In this document: positions 34,701-46,900 of the stretch, piece by piece
Position numbering within the stretch: position 1 is the first letter of the stretch
How the letters are laid out: every line of letters starts with the position of its first letter
NCBI GenBank assembly: GCA_012931725.1
Contig: CM022944.1
Location: forward strand, 115,449,412 to 115,513,411
Reading direction: 5' to 3'
DNA length: 64,000 bases
Source of the DNA: Litsea cubeba
Taxonomy: Eukaryota > Streptophyta > Magnoliopsida > Laurales > Lauraceae
Program-made: the position numbers and the translations under genes
Notes under the pieces: model-generated
Told to the model about the DNA's origin: nothing
Database searches by the model: none
The model's input: the letters and a program-made list of their open reading frames with translations, nothing else

Positions 34701-37700
34701 GAAACTGGAAAATATGGCTGTAGTCGCTTCATATGTGGTAATTGTTTGACCACACACACACACACAGGAATTCTCAGAAACTCCCCATTTTAAAATCTCC
34801 CGCCTTTTCTCCCCTTTGTTTTTAGGGTGTGGAGCCCACCTTGAGCCAATCCAATCATTTCACACATACTACCCACCCCCGGAATAGGTATAAAGGCCAA
34901 ATTTAACACTCATCCAACTTTTACTCACCATTGGATTGAAACCACAAGAAAGTGATGCCTCTAAAACCATGAAACTATGGGTCCATAGATCAAGGGGTTG
35001 GATAATCTAATGGAGTTGAAAATTTTCTCATAGGTAGATCTCATCTAGATTATTCCATCCAACGGCATTCCATGGTTGTCATACACCATAGTGGGCCCAA
35101 TTGGAAGGGTTTTTTTTTTGTAAAAAACTCCCCGGGAGTTTTCTAGCACTCCTCATATATATGTATGTGTATATATATGCCACATTTTATAATGAAATCA
35201 TGAGAATAGTAGCCTAGGTTTACAAAAAGACGTTAGCACCTTGGATTTTGATAATGATATATTGGTGTTAAGAACATAAGTTCTGCCGGGGATGTTTCAG
35301 AGCTTTTATGATGTGCCTAGATTATCTCAGATTACATTCCTTGATTTTCTGATGATGGGGACCTATAGATTTCCTCTTATCCATTAATTCCTAATTCTAT
35401 TATTTGTTGTAAGCTGTAACTCCAGCTATCCATCTTAGTATACACATCTCAACCATGTGCGCTTTTAGCTTCTTGTCACTTCTTCATTGCCTTACAATGA
35501 GCTCCATACAATATAGCATTCCCGACTGCTGTCTTGTAGTAAAAATGCCTCTTTTGATGGAAATGACACTCAGCAATGGCACACCACGTACTAGCTTGTC
35601 TTCACTTTGATTACTTTATGCTTACCTGCTTGTGATATATGACACTTTGTTTTGTTCAATACGTGCTCCTATGTATCTAGATCTATCACGCGGAATGAAA
35701 TTAATTTTTAAGTTTTTTTAATGTTATTTTCCCTACTATCTGATTCCACTCAATCTATATTGTAATGTGATGCATAATTTGTTACGAAATTGTTGATCAG
35801 ATCATTTGTACTTTGTAGTCTTCGGTCTTCTTGCTTGTTATTGTTCACTTATCATCAATTCATCGTACATCACTGATTATTGCTTCTTGTGCAATACTAT
35901 GCAATCTCATAATTTGTGTTTGTGCTTTTATCCTTCATCGCTCAAAGTTTTTAGTTGAGTGATGATTCGAGTATCACTATTTGGACAAGCAATGGGTCTG
36001 TGATATTGCTTTGGTCTGGCTGTATTTTTCACAATCTCTTCTGATCATTTCAATTTCTTGAGTTCAGGAATTATGGCAGCATTTGTGTTGTGACAAGTCT
36101 AGTTTGCCTACACTTTATCACTGTAAAATATGCTTATGATAAGTGTTGAGAGTGGTGTCGAGATTTGTTATATTATTTATCATGCCTTCTTTCATTAGCA
36201 AATTTTAGCTTCCTTTAATCTTGATAGCCTACACATTTGGCAAAAAGGAAAAACTTCTTTGCATATCAAGTTTCTAATTATATCCAAGAGGAAGGTGAGT
36301 CTTTGTGTTGTAGTGATGCGTGATGCGTGGGGTCCACGTATGCAAGGGTAACAATCCTACAGTGGGTCCCAACTTTTGGAATGCAAAACTGAAAATGCTC
36401 AATGTCCGTCAATGAGGCCCATCTTTGGAGTCCACTGCGCAGAATTAATTCTGCATGGAAAAGTACACTCAAACCATAGGTAGTATTAAGTTATTTTTAG
36501 TCCTAATCATTTATTCAAGTTCTTTTACTTTTAATTTTATGTTCTCCGAAAATGAAGCGGCCTCTACTGTTGCCAATGGAAATGGGTCTGAACGAAATTG
36601 ACGACTCCGTTTTCCGCAAGTCAACTGAAACTCACCAGCAACTCAAGTCATCATTAATTAAAAAAAAAAGCAATTCAAGTTATTTGAAAGGCTAACACTC
36701 TAGGAAGCACGGACACTTCTCCGGGGCCAGAGTGTCGGTGTCCGACACGTGTCGGACACGGACACGCTGCGGACACGCTCCGACACGTGTCGGACACGCC
36801 CAAAAGAGTGTCCTGATTATTTTTTTTATTTTTAATATTTCGGACACGCTGGGACACGCTGGGACACGCAGGGGACACGCTGGCCTCTTTTAATTGGAAA
36901 AAAAATAATAAAAATAGAGTAAAAAATGAAAAGAAAAGGGGGCTTTTTATAAAAGGTCATAACTTATTTGTTTGCTAAATTGATTACAAAGTGAAAATAA
37001 TAAAATTAGAGTAAAAAATGAAAAGAAAAGGGGGCTGATTGCAAAAGGTCATAACTTATTTGATTGCTACATTGATTACAAAGTTAAAATAATAAAATTA
37101 GAGTAAAAATGAAAAGAAAAGGGGGCTGTTTGTAAAAGGTCATAACTTATTTGTTTTCTAAATTGATTACAAAGTTAAAATAATAAAATTAGAGTAAAAA
37201 ATAAAAAGAAAAGGGGGCTGTTTGTAAAAGGTTATAACTTATATGATTGCTAAATTAATTACAAAGTTAAAATAATAAAATTAGAGTAAAAAATGAAACG
37301 AAAAGGGGGCTGTTTGTAAAAGGTCATAACTTATTTGATTGCTAAATTGATTGCAAAGTTAAAATGATAGTATCTTTTGGTATATGATTAGATATATTAT
37401 TATTATTATTAATTATTAACGTGTCCCTAACGTGTCCGTGTCCTACTTTTTTGAAAAATGCCGTGTCGGCGTGTCCGTGTCGTGTCGTGTCCGTGTCCCG
37501 TGTCCGTGTCCGTGCTTCTTAGCTAACACTCGTGGACAAGGCTGAAGTTTTTTTTTTTTATAAAGAATTAAATACTTCCACAAACACATTTAGGGACAGG
37601 GATAAAGCTTTTGCAAGAGATAAATATCATTTGCAGACACATTTGGGGGCTGTTAACATTTCATGGTGGGTTGTTTCAATTAATATCATTATACATATGT

Positions 37701-40700
37701 AGAAGAGAACTCCGCCAGTTTATAACTGCCGGTCCCAAGCCCGGATAAAGGAGGAGGGTTGCATCAGGTAGGTTGACAGGCGGCATAAAACTTATGTCAC
37801 AATTAAAACATGAATTTTAAAAAACCTATCCTAGGATTTGACCTAGGATAAACTGGAATGGAAAAACATAATTCATGTAGCCGATCCGAAAATAGCCAGG
37901 GCAACACTTTGATGATGATGATGGTGATGAATGTAGAAGAGATGCATAAATCCTTGGAGAGTACCATGCATATTAGATGAGATCTTGGATTTATCTGGCA
38001 TGTCACATGGTCATACTTTATGTGAGGTCTATAAGATAGATAGCTGGGTATGTTGCCAAAGGAGTTTTATGCTAGAGGCTATCATTATGATTCTTATATC
38101 TTCCAAAGGTTGTGCATCACCGCCAAAAAACATGTTCCTCTGCAGTTAACAATGTGAAAATTGATTGAATCTAGTTAAAACTCATTTTATGGTCTTTGTT
38201 GGTTCTGTTTGCACTCACTATTTTACTGCTGCAGCGTTATCCTGTTTCCAATTGCAATTACTTTCTACATCACATGGTGGTTTATACATTTTGTGGATGG
38301 GTTCTTCTCACCAATTTACGCTCAACTTGGGATTAACATCTTTGGTATGCATATTTTTCATCAAGACCTCTTCCAGTATCTCTCATTTTTTATAGTATGG
38401 TGGCAAAAAATATGTTGGACTTTATTTATATATATATTTTTATATCAATCACATGATGAACACTGTACCCATAGATAGGTGGTCAATATGCTTTTCTGCA
38501 TGTGAAATTTGGATGTTGAAGCTATTTAGCATGTGTGGATTGCAGAATGGACAAGCACATGTGAATCTGTACTTGGCAAGTTACTGAGAGTAATTCCTAT
38601 GAACATGATAAACTATTTGCTTTAAATGTGGATTGGCTGTGCTTCATTTGCTGCAACTATTATGCAATGGCTGGACCATAACAAAATATTTCATATGCTG
38701 ATTGTGATGGAAAAAGCTTCGGACTATTTCCATTTGCAATAATGTATCGTTTGAACCAGTGTGATTTTGACAAGTGGTTATGTTTCCTGTCTTTTTGCTA
38801 CTAGCATACAGAAGTACGTGTCAAAGTGATGCAGGCCAGACCATAGGTTGGCCAACCCATTGGGCCCAATCTATAGGCCCAACGGGACATCCATTTATTT
38901 AGGAGTATTATTAAGTAGTTTGATTTGATTAGGATTAATATTAGTGAGTTTCCTATTTTGTTTTGGCATTACTCAAATATTAGAAAGTATTGTTTCTTAG
39001 GGATCAAGCCAACTCCTCTATATAAGGATGTTAGGCCTCATTGTAATGGCAATGCTTATTATTATCAATCAATTAATATTTGAGTTATGAGCGTTTTCTC
39101 GTCAATTATGGTGTTTCTCCTCATCGTGAGTGTGCCTTTGGGCTCGAATCCATCTTTGGATTCGATCAATCCCTCTGGAGGTTGATGTATTTTTCAATCA
39201 TGGATCCGGGGTTGCAAAGTCCTTAAGTTTTTAGTTAATCCTCAATGACTCAGTAGTACAAGTGCATACTAACATCTAAATAGTCCTAATCATAAAACAT
39301 GCCTAAATACAAAAATTGACAAAAGTGTATTCTGGAAATGTCATTTAGTATTTTAGTGTTAACTGCCATTTTTTTGGGATAAGGTATAACTTAAAGAGCT
39401 GTTGACTATAGACATCATATTGGGACCTATCCTTTACTTGGGACTGGAACTACAGTGGTGATCTGACAGTGTATTCTGTTGGTAGTATCATTGGACTCCT
39501 TGGTAGATGTGCTTCATATTTATGGTTTACAAAATTGCAGGAAATCTTCTGTTCCAAGAGGAACTTATACTAAGGTGACCTACGGGAAAAACCAGATGAA
39601 CTGAACTATTAAAAAAGACTTACAGATAACTTGGACTGATCAACCTGTATTTCAGGAAAGATACAAGGGAAATTGGAAACATTAGTACTTGTAATGTGCT
39701 GTTCTTATAGAGAAAAAGGTGCCTTCATGTCTTCTTAACCCGAAATGGCTGAGAGGGCACTCCGTGGCTCAAATGAAAGCCATGAAACACGTAACTGGAA
39801 AATCAAAATTGGAACTGGCTCAATTCGCAGAGTTGGAAGTGTTTGCACAAATTGCTTCTGATCTTGAAAAAGCTACTTTTAGAGTCAATCTGCAAGAGGT
39901 CAAGGATTATGTGAGTTGCTCAAACAATCCCAATGAGCCCCTCACAGTGGAAGAACGGATAGTGACCAAGGTCTAGATTTGTGCCCTTATGATCCACTGT
40001 TCACTAAGCACTCACTTCGACACCTGCCTTACACAAGAGAGTAGTTAGAAGGATAAAACGTGTGAAATTGAGTGAGAGTTATGGTGCAATGGTGTCGGTC
40101 TTGTTTTGAAAATTCCTGGGATGACTACAATGAATTGGATTATCTTAATCCAACTTTTCCATCTATAAGCATGGTCTAAACTAGAAGTCACCAACAATAT
40201 CAGCACATCATGGATGGACAGTTGTTCAGATTGGATGGACAGTTGTTCAGATTGGAAATATGAGAACTATACGAATAAAAAATAAAATTGAAAGAACATT
40301 CAGTAGCACTCATGGTGTGCTCCTGTGTGTGATGCTTGTGGCACCTATCTTATACATGCCAATTGATGAGGGTGGATGGGATAGAAAAGCCCTGCCATGT
40401 ATTATGGTTGATAAAAAAAATACCCCTCTTGGATGATGATAGCCATTAATTTGAGGACTGAACAGATATAATAGTCTAAACTTGGGGTGATTCAATCCAA
40501 CAGTGAACACTTTGATTAGCATAAAATGTGGACCCATGAAAATCAGAGGGTTTGACTGTGGTGGCAGAACGATAGAGTTGGGGGTGGAGGATTTCACCCA
40601 ACCTTTTTGCCTTTGTCGAAGGTGGGCCGTGAAAGTTATCAGGTGGTCTCAAAGCTCACCTAATCATAAGCCTATATATTGATATTAACCTTTGTCGTGA

Positions 40701-43700
40701 ATGGTATATATTTGATTCATGTGTAACAATAAAAAGTGTCTTTTCTATATGTGATGTTTCTGGTTTGCATCTGTTTGCATTGCCCATCCATCTGTTTGTA
40801 TGCTTAGGACCAAGACAACTCAACGCTAAATCCTTTTTTCTTTTAAAAATAATTATTGTCCAAGGATGAGACATCTCTATCATGGAACTGGTGCACATGA
40901 TCGTCCAATCTAGAAACATTTCCTGAAGAAGTCACCCAAAATCACGTCTATATTGACAAAATAATTTTTAACAGTCCCACCCATATAACTTTTTATTAGA
41001 CTCATAACATCTACGATTTTGATGTTGCCACATGACATAACCTTAATTAAAAAAAGGGAATTTTATATATGATTGCTGTATCTTTATGCAATTATAAATA
41101 AAATAATTAACTGTCTTTTCCAATTTTACATATAACCACACATAATAATTTGACAATCTCAGCAAATGCAAACATCGCTCAAACTCTAAGCTCTGGATGT
41201 CTAAGAATATGTTTGGCTGTAACCAAGATTCTATGTAGAACCACCTAGTTTGGGTTTGAGGAAAAAGCAGATTGGCTGAACATGAGATGCAGTTACTCCC
41301 ATTAACCACTCTAATGGAAGTCTGACCTGAAATGGAATTGATATATATATTCCTGTGAGAACTACTCACAGGAATACTGTGAAACCGCTGGATGGGGCCC
41401 ACCTAGGGTACCACCTGATGATGGGACGGGGGGTGGGTTGTGTATTTTAGGGCCCATATATAAAATTTTTGGCCAATCTCTTAGACCTTTAACCCCTCGA
41501 TCCATGTGCCACAAGTTTAACGGATTTATATTAAAAGAATGACCCTTGGTCAAATGGTCCAGTCCATTCTGTGGGTGCAAACGTTGGAGTCCGGTTTACT
41601 ATATATATATTTTGGGGTGGGGGGTGGGTCCTCTGTGTGGATGGTTTGGATGGATCATAAGGTGGACCCACTGAAAGTTCTATGGGCTCAGAAACCACAT
41701 TTTTCAGATTAATATCCACCATCAGGTTGAATTTTATATATTTAGAGGTCATAGAACAATTCATTTGTTTTTTTTTTTTTTTTTGTTTGTTCACCTTAAG
41801 GCAAATTCCCAATATATTAAATGAATTAGTGAAGGCACAATCTTCTATGGGGACATAAAAAAATGCAATTATCTAACAGTTGAAGAGAACAGATTATACT
41901 AACTCCTACGTTTCGGCTTAGTTTGGAAGTGAAGCTGTTAATGCCCTAGGCTTGGATCTTGGAAAACCTAGATTTAAGACCAACTTAATTAATTAAAGAT
42001 CCATGCCTCATGGGTGCTTTTGAAAGCCCTAATTGCAAGTGAGAGAAGACGTCCTTGACCCTTAAGGCCAACCAGATGTTAAGAGTCTTTCTTTTATATT
42101 ATGTGGTTTCACTCAATGTTACCAGAAACGCGGTTCGTTTCGATACGGGGTACGGGTATGGGTACGGGGTACGCTACTTAGGGTGGGACGCGGTACGTTG
42201 GGGTAGGCTTCATCGGTACGGTATTTGGAGTCGTAATTCGCTATATTATGTTTTTAGTGTGAAGATAAATAATTGTCATAAACTTCATTGTCATTCACGA
42301 AGTTCTTGCTCTCTCATAAGGAGGCTTGTAACCTACAGGTCCCTTGTAGGGAGAGATATGATTGTAACGACTAATAAGGTTAGTATTACATATTTGTACT
42401 TTCTATTCTCTGCTGTTTTTTTATTTTTTTTTTCTTTCTTGATCTTGTTACATAACAATGGGGGACGCTTAGATTAGTGTTTCGATTCGCGAACGTACCC
42501 TAAAAGGGTACGGGCGAACTGATACGGGAAACGCAAGGCGTGGGGGCGAATCTGGCAACTCTGGTTTCACTTGCACCACTCACTTTGTAATTTACCTTCT
42601 AAAATACCCCATGTACATCATGACAACAGACAATTTCATAAAACATTATTTCATTGATGCCATTTGTGTGTGCTTTGAGTTGACAGTTTTGGTTATAGCT
42701 TGATTCCCATATCTTGCTTTTGTTCAATTGTTTTGCTTTAGAATTTGACCTGGTTATCTCTCTTGGTTAGGGCTTGGTTTTATAACTTCCGTAACCTTCA
42801 TCTTCTTGGTTGGGGTGTTTATGTCATCATGGCTAGGGGCATCTGTTCTTGCCCTTGGAGAATGGGTTATCAAGAGAATGCCATTCGTTCGCCATATTTA
42901 TAGTGCATCGAAACAAATCAGCTCTGCCATATCACCTGGTACTTCCCCTTGATTCTCATTTTATGTTTACATTAGGATATCCACGTTATTAATTCTCTTT
43001 TAAATTATGCAGATCAGAACACTCAAGCCTTCAAAGAAGTAGCTATCATAAGACATCCGCGCATTGGTGAATATGCCTTTGGGTTTATCACTGCATCCGT
43101 TGTTCTTCAGGTCTGAAATGGATTCTTCATCACTTACACACACTTGCAGGCCCAGACACACACACGAAAAAGGAACATGCTCGTAAAGAAAGAGACCCCA
43201 CTTGTGGCATATGGCACAATTGTACCACATCCTAGCCATGGAATAGTCTGTCTCCATTGTGTAGATGATCAGGTCAACATAGGTCATCATGTCATTGTAA
43301 AGGGGAAAATGATCACCATTCCAAATAGAGTTCACTTCCACATACATTATAGGTGGATCATATCTATATTATCTATCACTTGTAATTGGTGCAGCCCTAA
43401 CCACGATCAACAAAGATCACTTCTCCAATGGTGCGATCGAGCCCTCAGACTCAACTCTCAAGCCCTACCGTAAGGCAACTTAGAGGAAAAATACACAAAG
43501 AACAACTCACGACAATAGCATTTTTATTTTGAGTTTTTTACTAAAAGACCCCTATGTTTTCATGAAACCTCAAAAAAGCCCCTGTATTTTACGTTTTCAA
43601 TAAAACACCCCTTGACCAACAACTTAGGTTTAAAAAAAGCATCTTTGCTGCTTATCACTCTCAACTAGCTGTGCTTCTGACCATTTTACCCCTGCTATTT

Positions 43701-43916
43701 ACTAGAGTTGAAAAAGACATTTTCCATGACCTTTTTCTCTATTCTCTCTATAAGAAACTCCTCTCTAAGAAGGAGACGAAGAATACATATTTAGGCCTAC
43801 AATGAAATTGGAATTGGGGTTTTTCTCATTTCAATCCCTCATTTTCTATTCTTTTAAAAGAATTGAAATTCTGTCTAAATCACACAACCATGGTTGTCTA
43901 ATTCACACAACCATGG

Positions 43917-43977
<61 letters not shown>

Positions 43978-46900
43978 GAATTGGAGTTTTTCTCTTTTCA
44001 ATCCCCCATTTCCCATTCTTGTAATGGAACTGGAATTCTCTGTCCAAATCACACTACCATGGTACCTGAGTGAAGCTTTAAAAAAACACAAAACAAAATT
44101 GGAATTGGTTTTCTCCTTTCAATCCCCATTTCCCACTCTTGTAATGGAATTGGAATTGTCCATCCAGAACACACAACCATGGTACCAAAATGAAGAAAAA
44201 TATGATAGTGGAATTGGGTTTTTCTCCTTTTAAATCCCCCAATTTCCATTCTAGTAAGGCGAATTAAATTCTTCATCCAAATCGCACCACCATGGTAACT
44301 GAGTGAGTGGAGAGATTTCTAGATCTCTTAGTGAGGATGACGTACAACCTTTCTGGCAGAGTTTTGTCATTGTTATTCACTGTCGTCAGAGGGTTCAGAG
44401 GGAGCAGGCTTGTGGAGCGGAGCTGCTGGGATAGAACTCTTAGCCTTGACTTTTCAATGTTGATTGCAGGAGCCTGAATCCTCTGTTGCAGCTAGTGGAC
44501 GGGAACCGTGTAATACTTTCCTGCAACTCCATTTTGGGGGTTTACAAATAAAAAAAAACTCCATTTTGGGGCCACATAGGAATAATCCAAACCGTTCAAG
44601 ATGAATCCCATCCCCTCATGTGCTAGATCTTTAAGTTTTAGTTCAAAAGGAGTGTGTCCCACTGTCTGATTGAGCGCATGACAAACATATGATTAAAATC
44701 ATGTCAACACCAATTCCACCTCAGCACGAGTCATGTTTCCTCCATGTGTTAAATTGGACGGTAGGGCCAACTACTTTTTAACTAAAACTTTAATGATCTA
44801 TTAGTGGAGCTGTGGAGGGGATGGGCTTTATCTTAAACGGTCCGGATTCCCCTTATGTGGACCCAAAAATGGAGTTCCACCAAAGTGTTATATGGTGGTC
44901 TGGTGTAATAGCTGCCAGTGAAGGTGCAGACTTGATTTGTGGATGTTGGGGGTGGGAGGATAGAAAGAGGTTATGGGTGAAGATGTCTTTTATACTTTAA
45001 AGGACAAAATGGTCAAAATATTAAACGGTTGAGAGTAGAGACGGGAAAATGTTTTTAACTGTTAGTCAAGGAGTATTTTTGTAAAAATATAAAATACAGG
45101 GGCTTTTTTGAGGTTCCCTAAAAATATAGGGGTCTTTTAGTAAAAAAACTCTTTTATTTTTCAATAGCATGCTTTACAATCAAGAGTTCCTCTCTCTATA
45201 TATAAAAGAGGAATGGCCTAATAAGGGAATATAATTACTATGAGATTACTAAAATTCCTCCACATCGCTAAAATTTCTCTAACTGAATCAAATCAAGTAA
45301 AATTATGATTCTAATTAAGGAAATCAACTTAAGAGAAAAGATTCCTTCGTGGGCCCCATCAGTGGCCCTTTTTCTCTTGGAGCATACTGCATCAGTAATC
45401 CTACAAGAGAGTAGATTAACATCCAAGTGTAGATATCTGTCCATACATTCAAACATATTATATTTGTATACCAGAATACTAGTATAAATAGGCTCATCAT
45501 GTTGTCATCTTGGCACAAGAGTTTTCTCATTTTTCACTTTCTTCATTTATTTTTATTTTTTATTTGCTTGGCATCGAAGAATAGATCTCTAATTCACACC
45601 TAAGAAATTCTTGTTAGGGTCTTATCTTTCATCTAGGATGGAATCCAATCCTACATGCATGCCTTTCAGTGGGGAAGGGGGATGAGAGGGTCTCATCATG
45701 GATAAGAGTATGAAGAAAAATCAGCCTCATCAAATTATGCTAATCTTGATTTAATGGCCTCAAGTTTAAGGTCTTTGAACCATTCAAAAAAAAGGAAGAA
45801 GGTTTAAGATCTTTTAACTCCACATTTTTGTAATGATTATATCCAATGGTAAAGGCCAAATGAGTTAGTGTTGCCAATTGTTTTATTTTTTCCCCCTTAA
45901 AAGCGATGGTTTGAACTGTTCCATTGGCATGGTTTTTTGAAATTTAAGACATTCCACCCATGACAAGGTGGAAGGTCCTGAATCCTGACTGGTGATGTGC
46001 ACCAAGTGCAAGGTTGTCATGAAGTAATAAATCTCAGTGAGTCCGAGGTCGATCCCCATCTTTGGAAGTAGCACCGCGCTTGACCTAACCTACTTAAACT
46101 TTAGATTTAGCCTAATTAAAATCTATACAACCAATAATCAATGAATTAAAAATTAATTACAAGATTACAATCCATTAAAATCCTAATCTAAAAACCAAAA
46201 CTAAATTACTGCAACCACACTGAAAGAGTAAAAAAAACTAAATGAAGGCAATTTAATAAATAAATAACAATGAAAATAATTGCATCTAAGGAATCGGATT
46301 GGCGGATCCACTTGCCCCTGATGATTAGAAATACGTATGACTTAGATCTCTCTAGCCATAAAGAAAAGCAAAGATACAATTTCAAAGTTGTTTTATGAGA
46401 GATCAGTAATCTATCTATGCTCCAAACAGGGTATCTTTATCATTAGAGGCTTCCAAGCATTCTATATATCATGTCGAAAATAAGAAATCAAGGAAACATG
46501 CATAATAAAGATGAAAACACAACTAGAAAAATTGCACCTTTACTTATCAGGTCCTTCTGCAGAACTAATAAAAGGAATATAAGCTTATTACTTATTACTA
46601 AAAAAACCAGCCCTCCATAACATACATCTTCTCCTTAAAAAAAATACAATTTTGAGCATTTGAGAGAGAGAGAGGGAGAGAGAGAGCACGTCTTAAATGA
46701 CATGGTCCCTTCCATAATTACTGCATCTCCATATTCAGTTTAGCCCCAGCAATGGAATCAGGTATAATCTTAATTACATTAAGTGTTTAGTATTATTTGT
46801 TTGTATCCAATGAGTTCTTGGCATCATAGAAAATCTAAAATCTCTCCAATTATATCTCACTTCCTTCTAGAACATCCAATAAAGGATATTTTCCCCACGG

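Larger units (their letters stand above)
43387..45394 (+). mobile_element. Solo gypsy-like LTR, split by a MULE
   Basis: It starts TGGTGCAGCCCTAACC and ends ATACTGCATCA, with the duplication GTAAT at 43382-43386 and 45395-45399. After removing the 1621-bp insertion and its target copy, about 380 bp remain. Its layout resembles the gypsy LTRs at 11497 and 17762 (GATGAAGATC-like start region, CTATATATA, CTGCATCA end). No interior is present, so it arose by LTR-LTR recombination. Confidence 0.82.

Noticed and set aside
42055..42477. 140-codon plus-strand frame with Tyr-Gly repeats
   Set aside because: Produced by the GTACGG word array at the end of the MITE.
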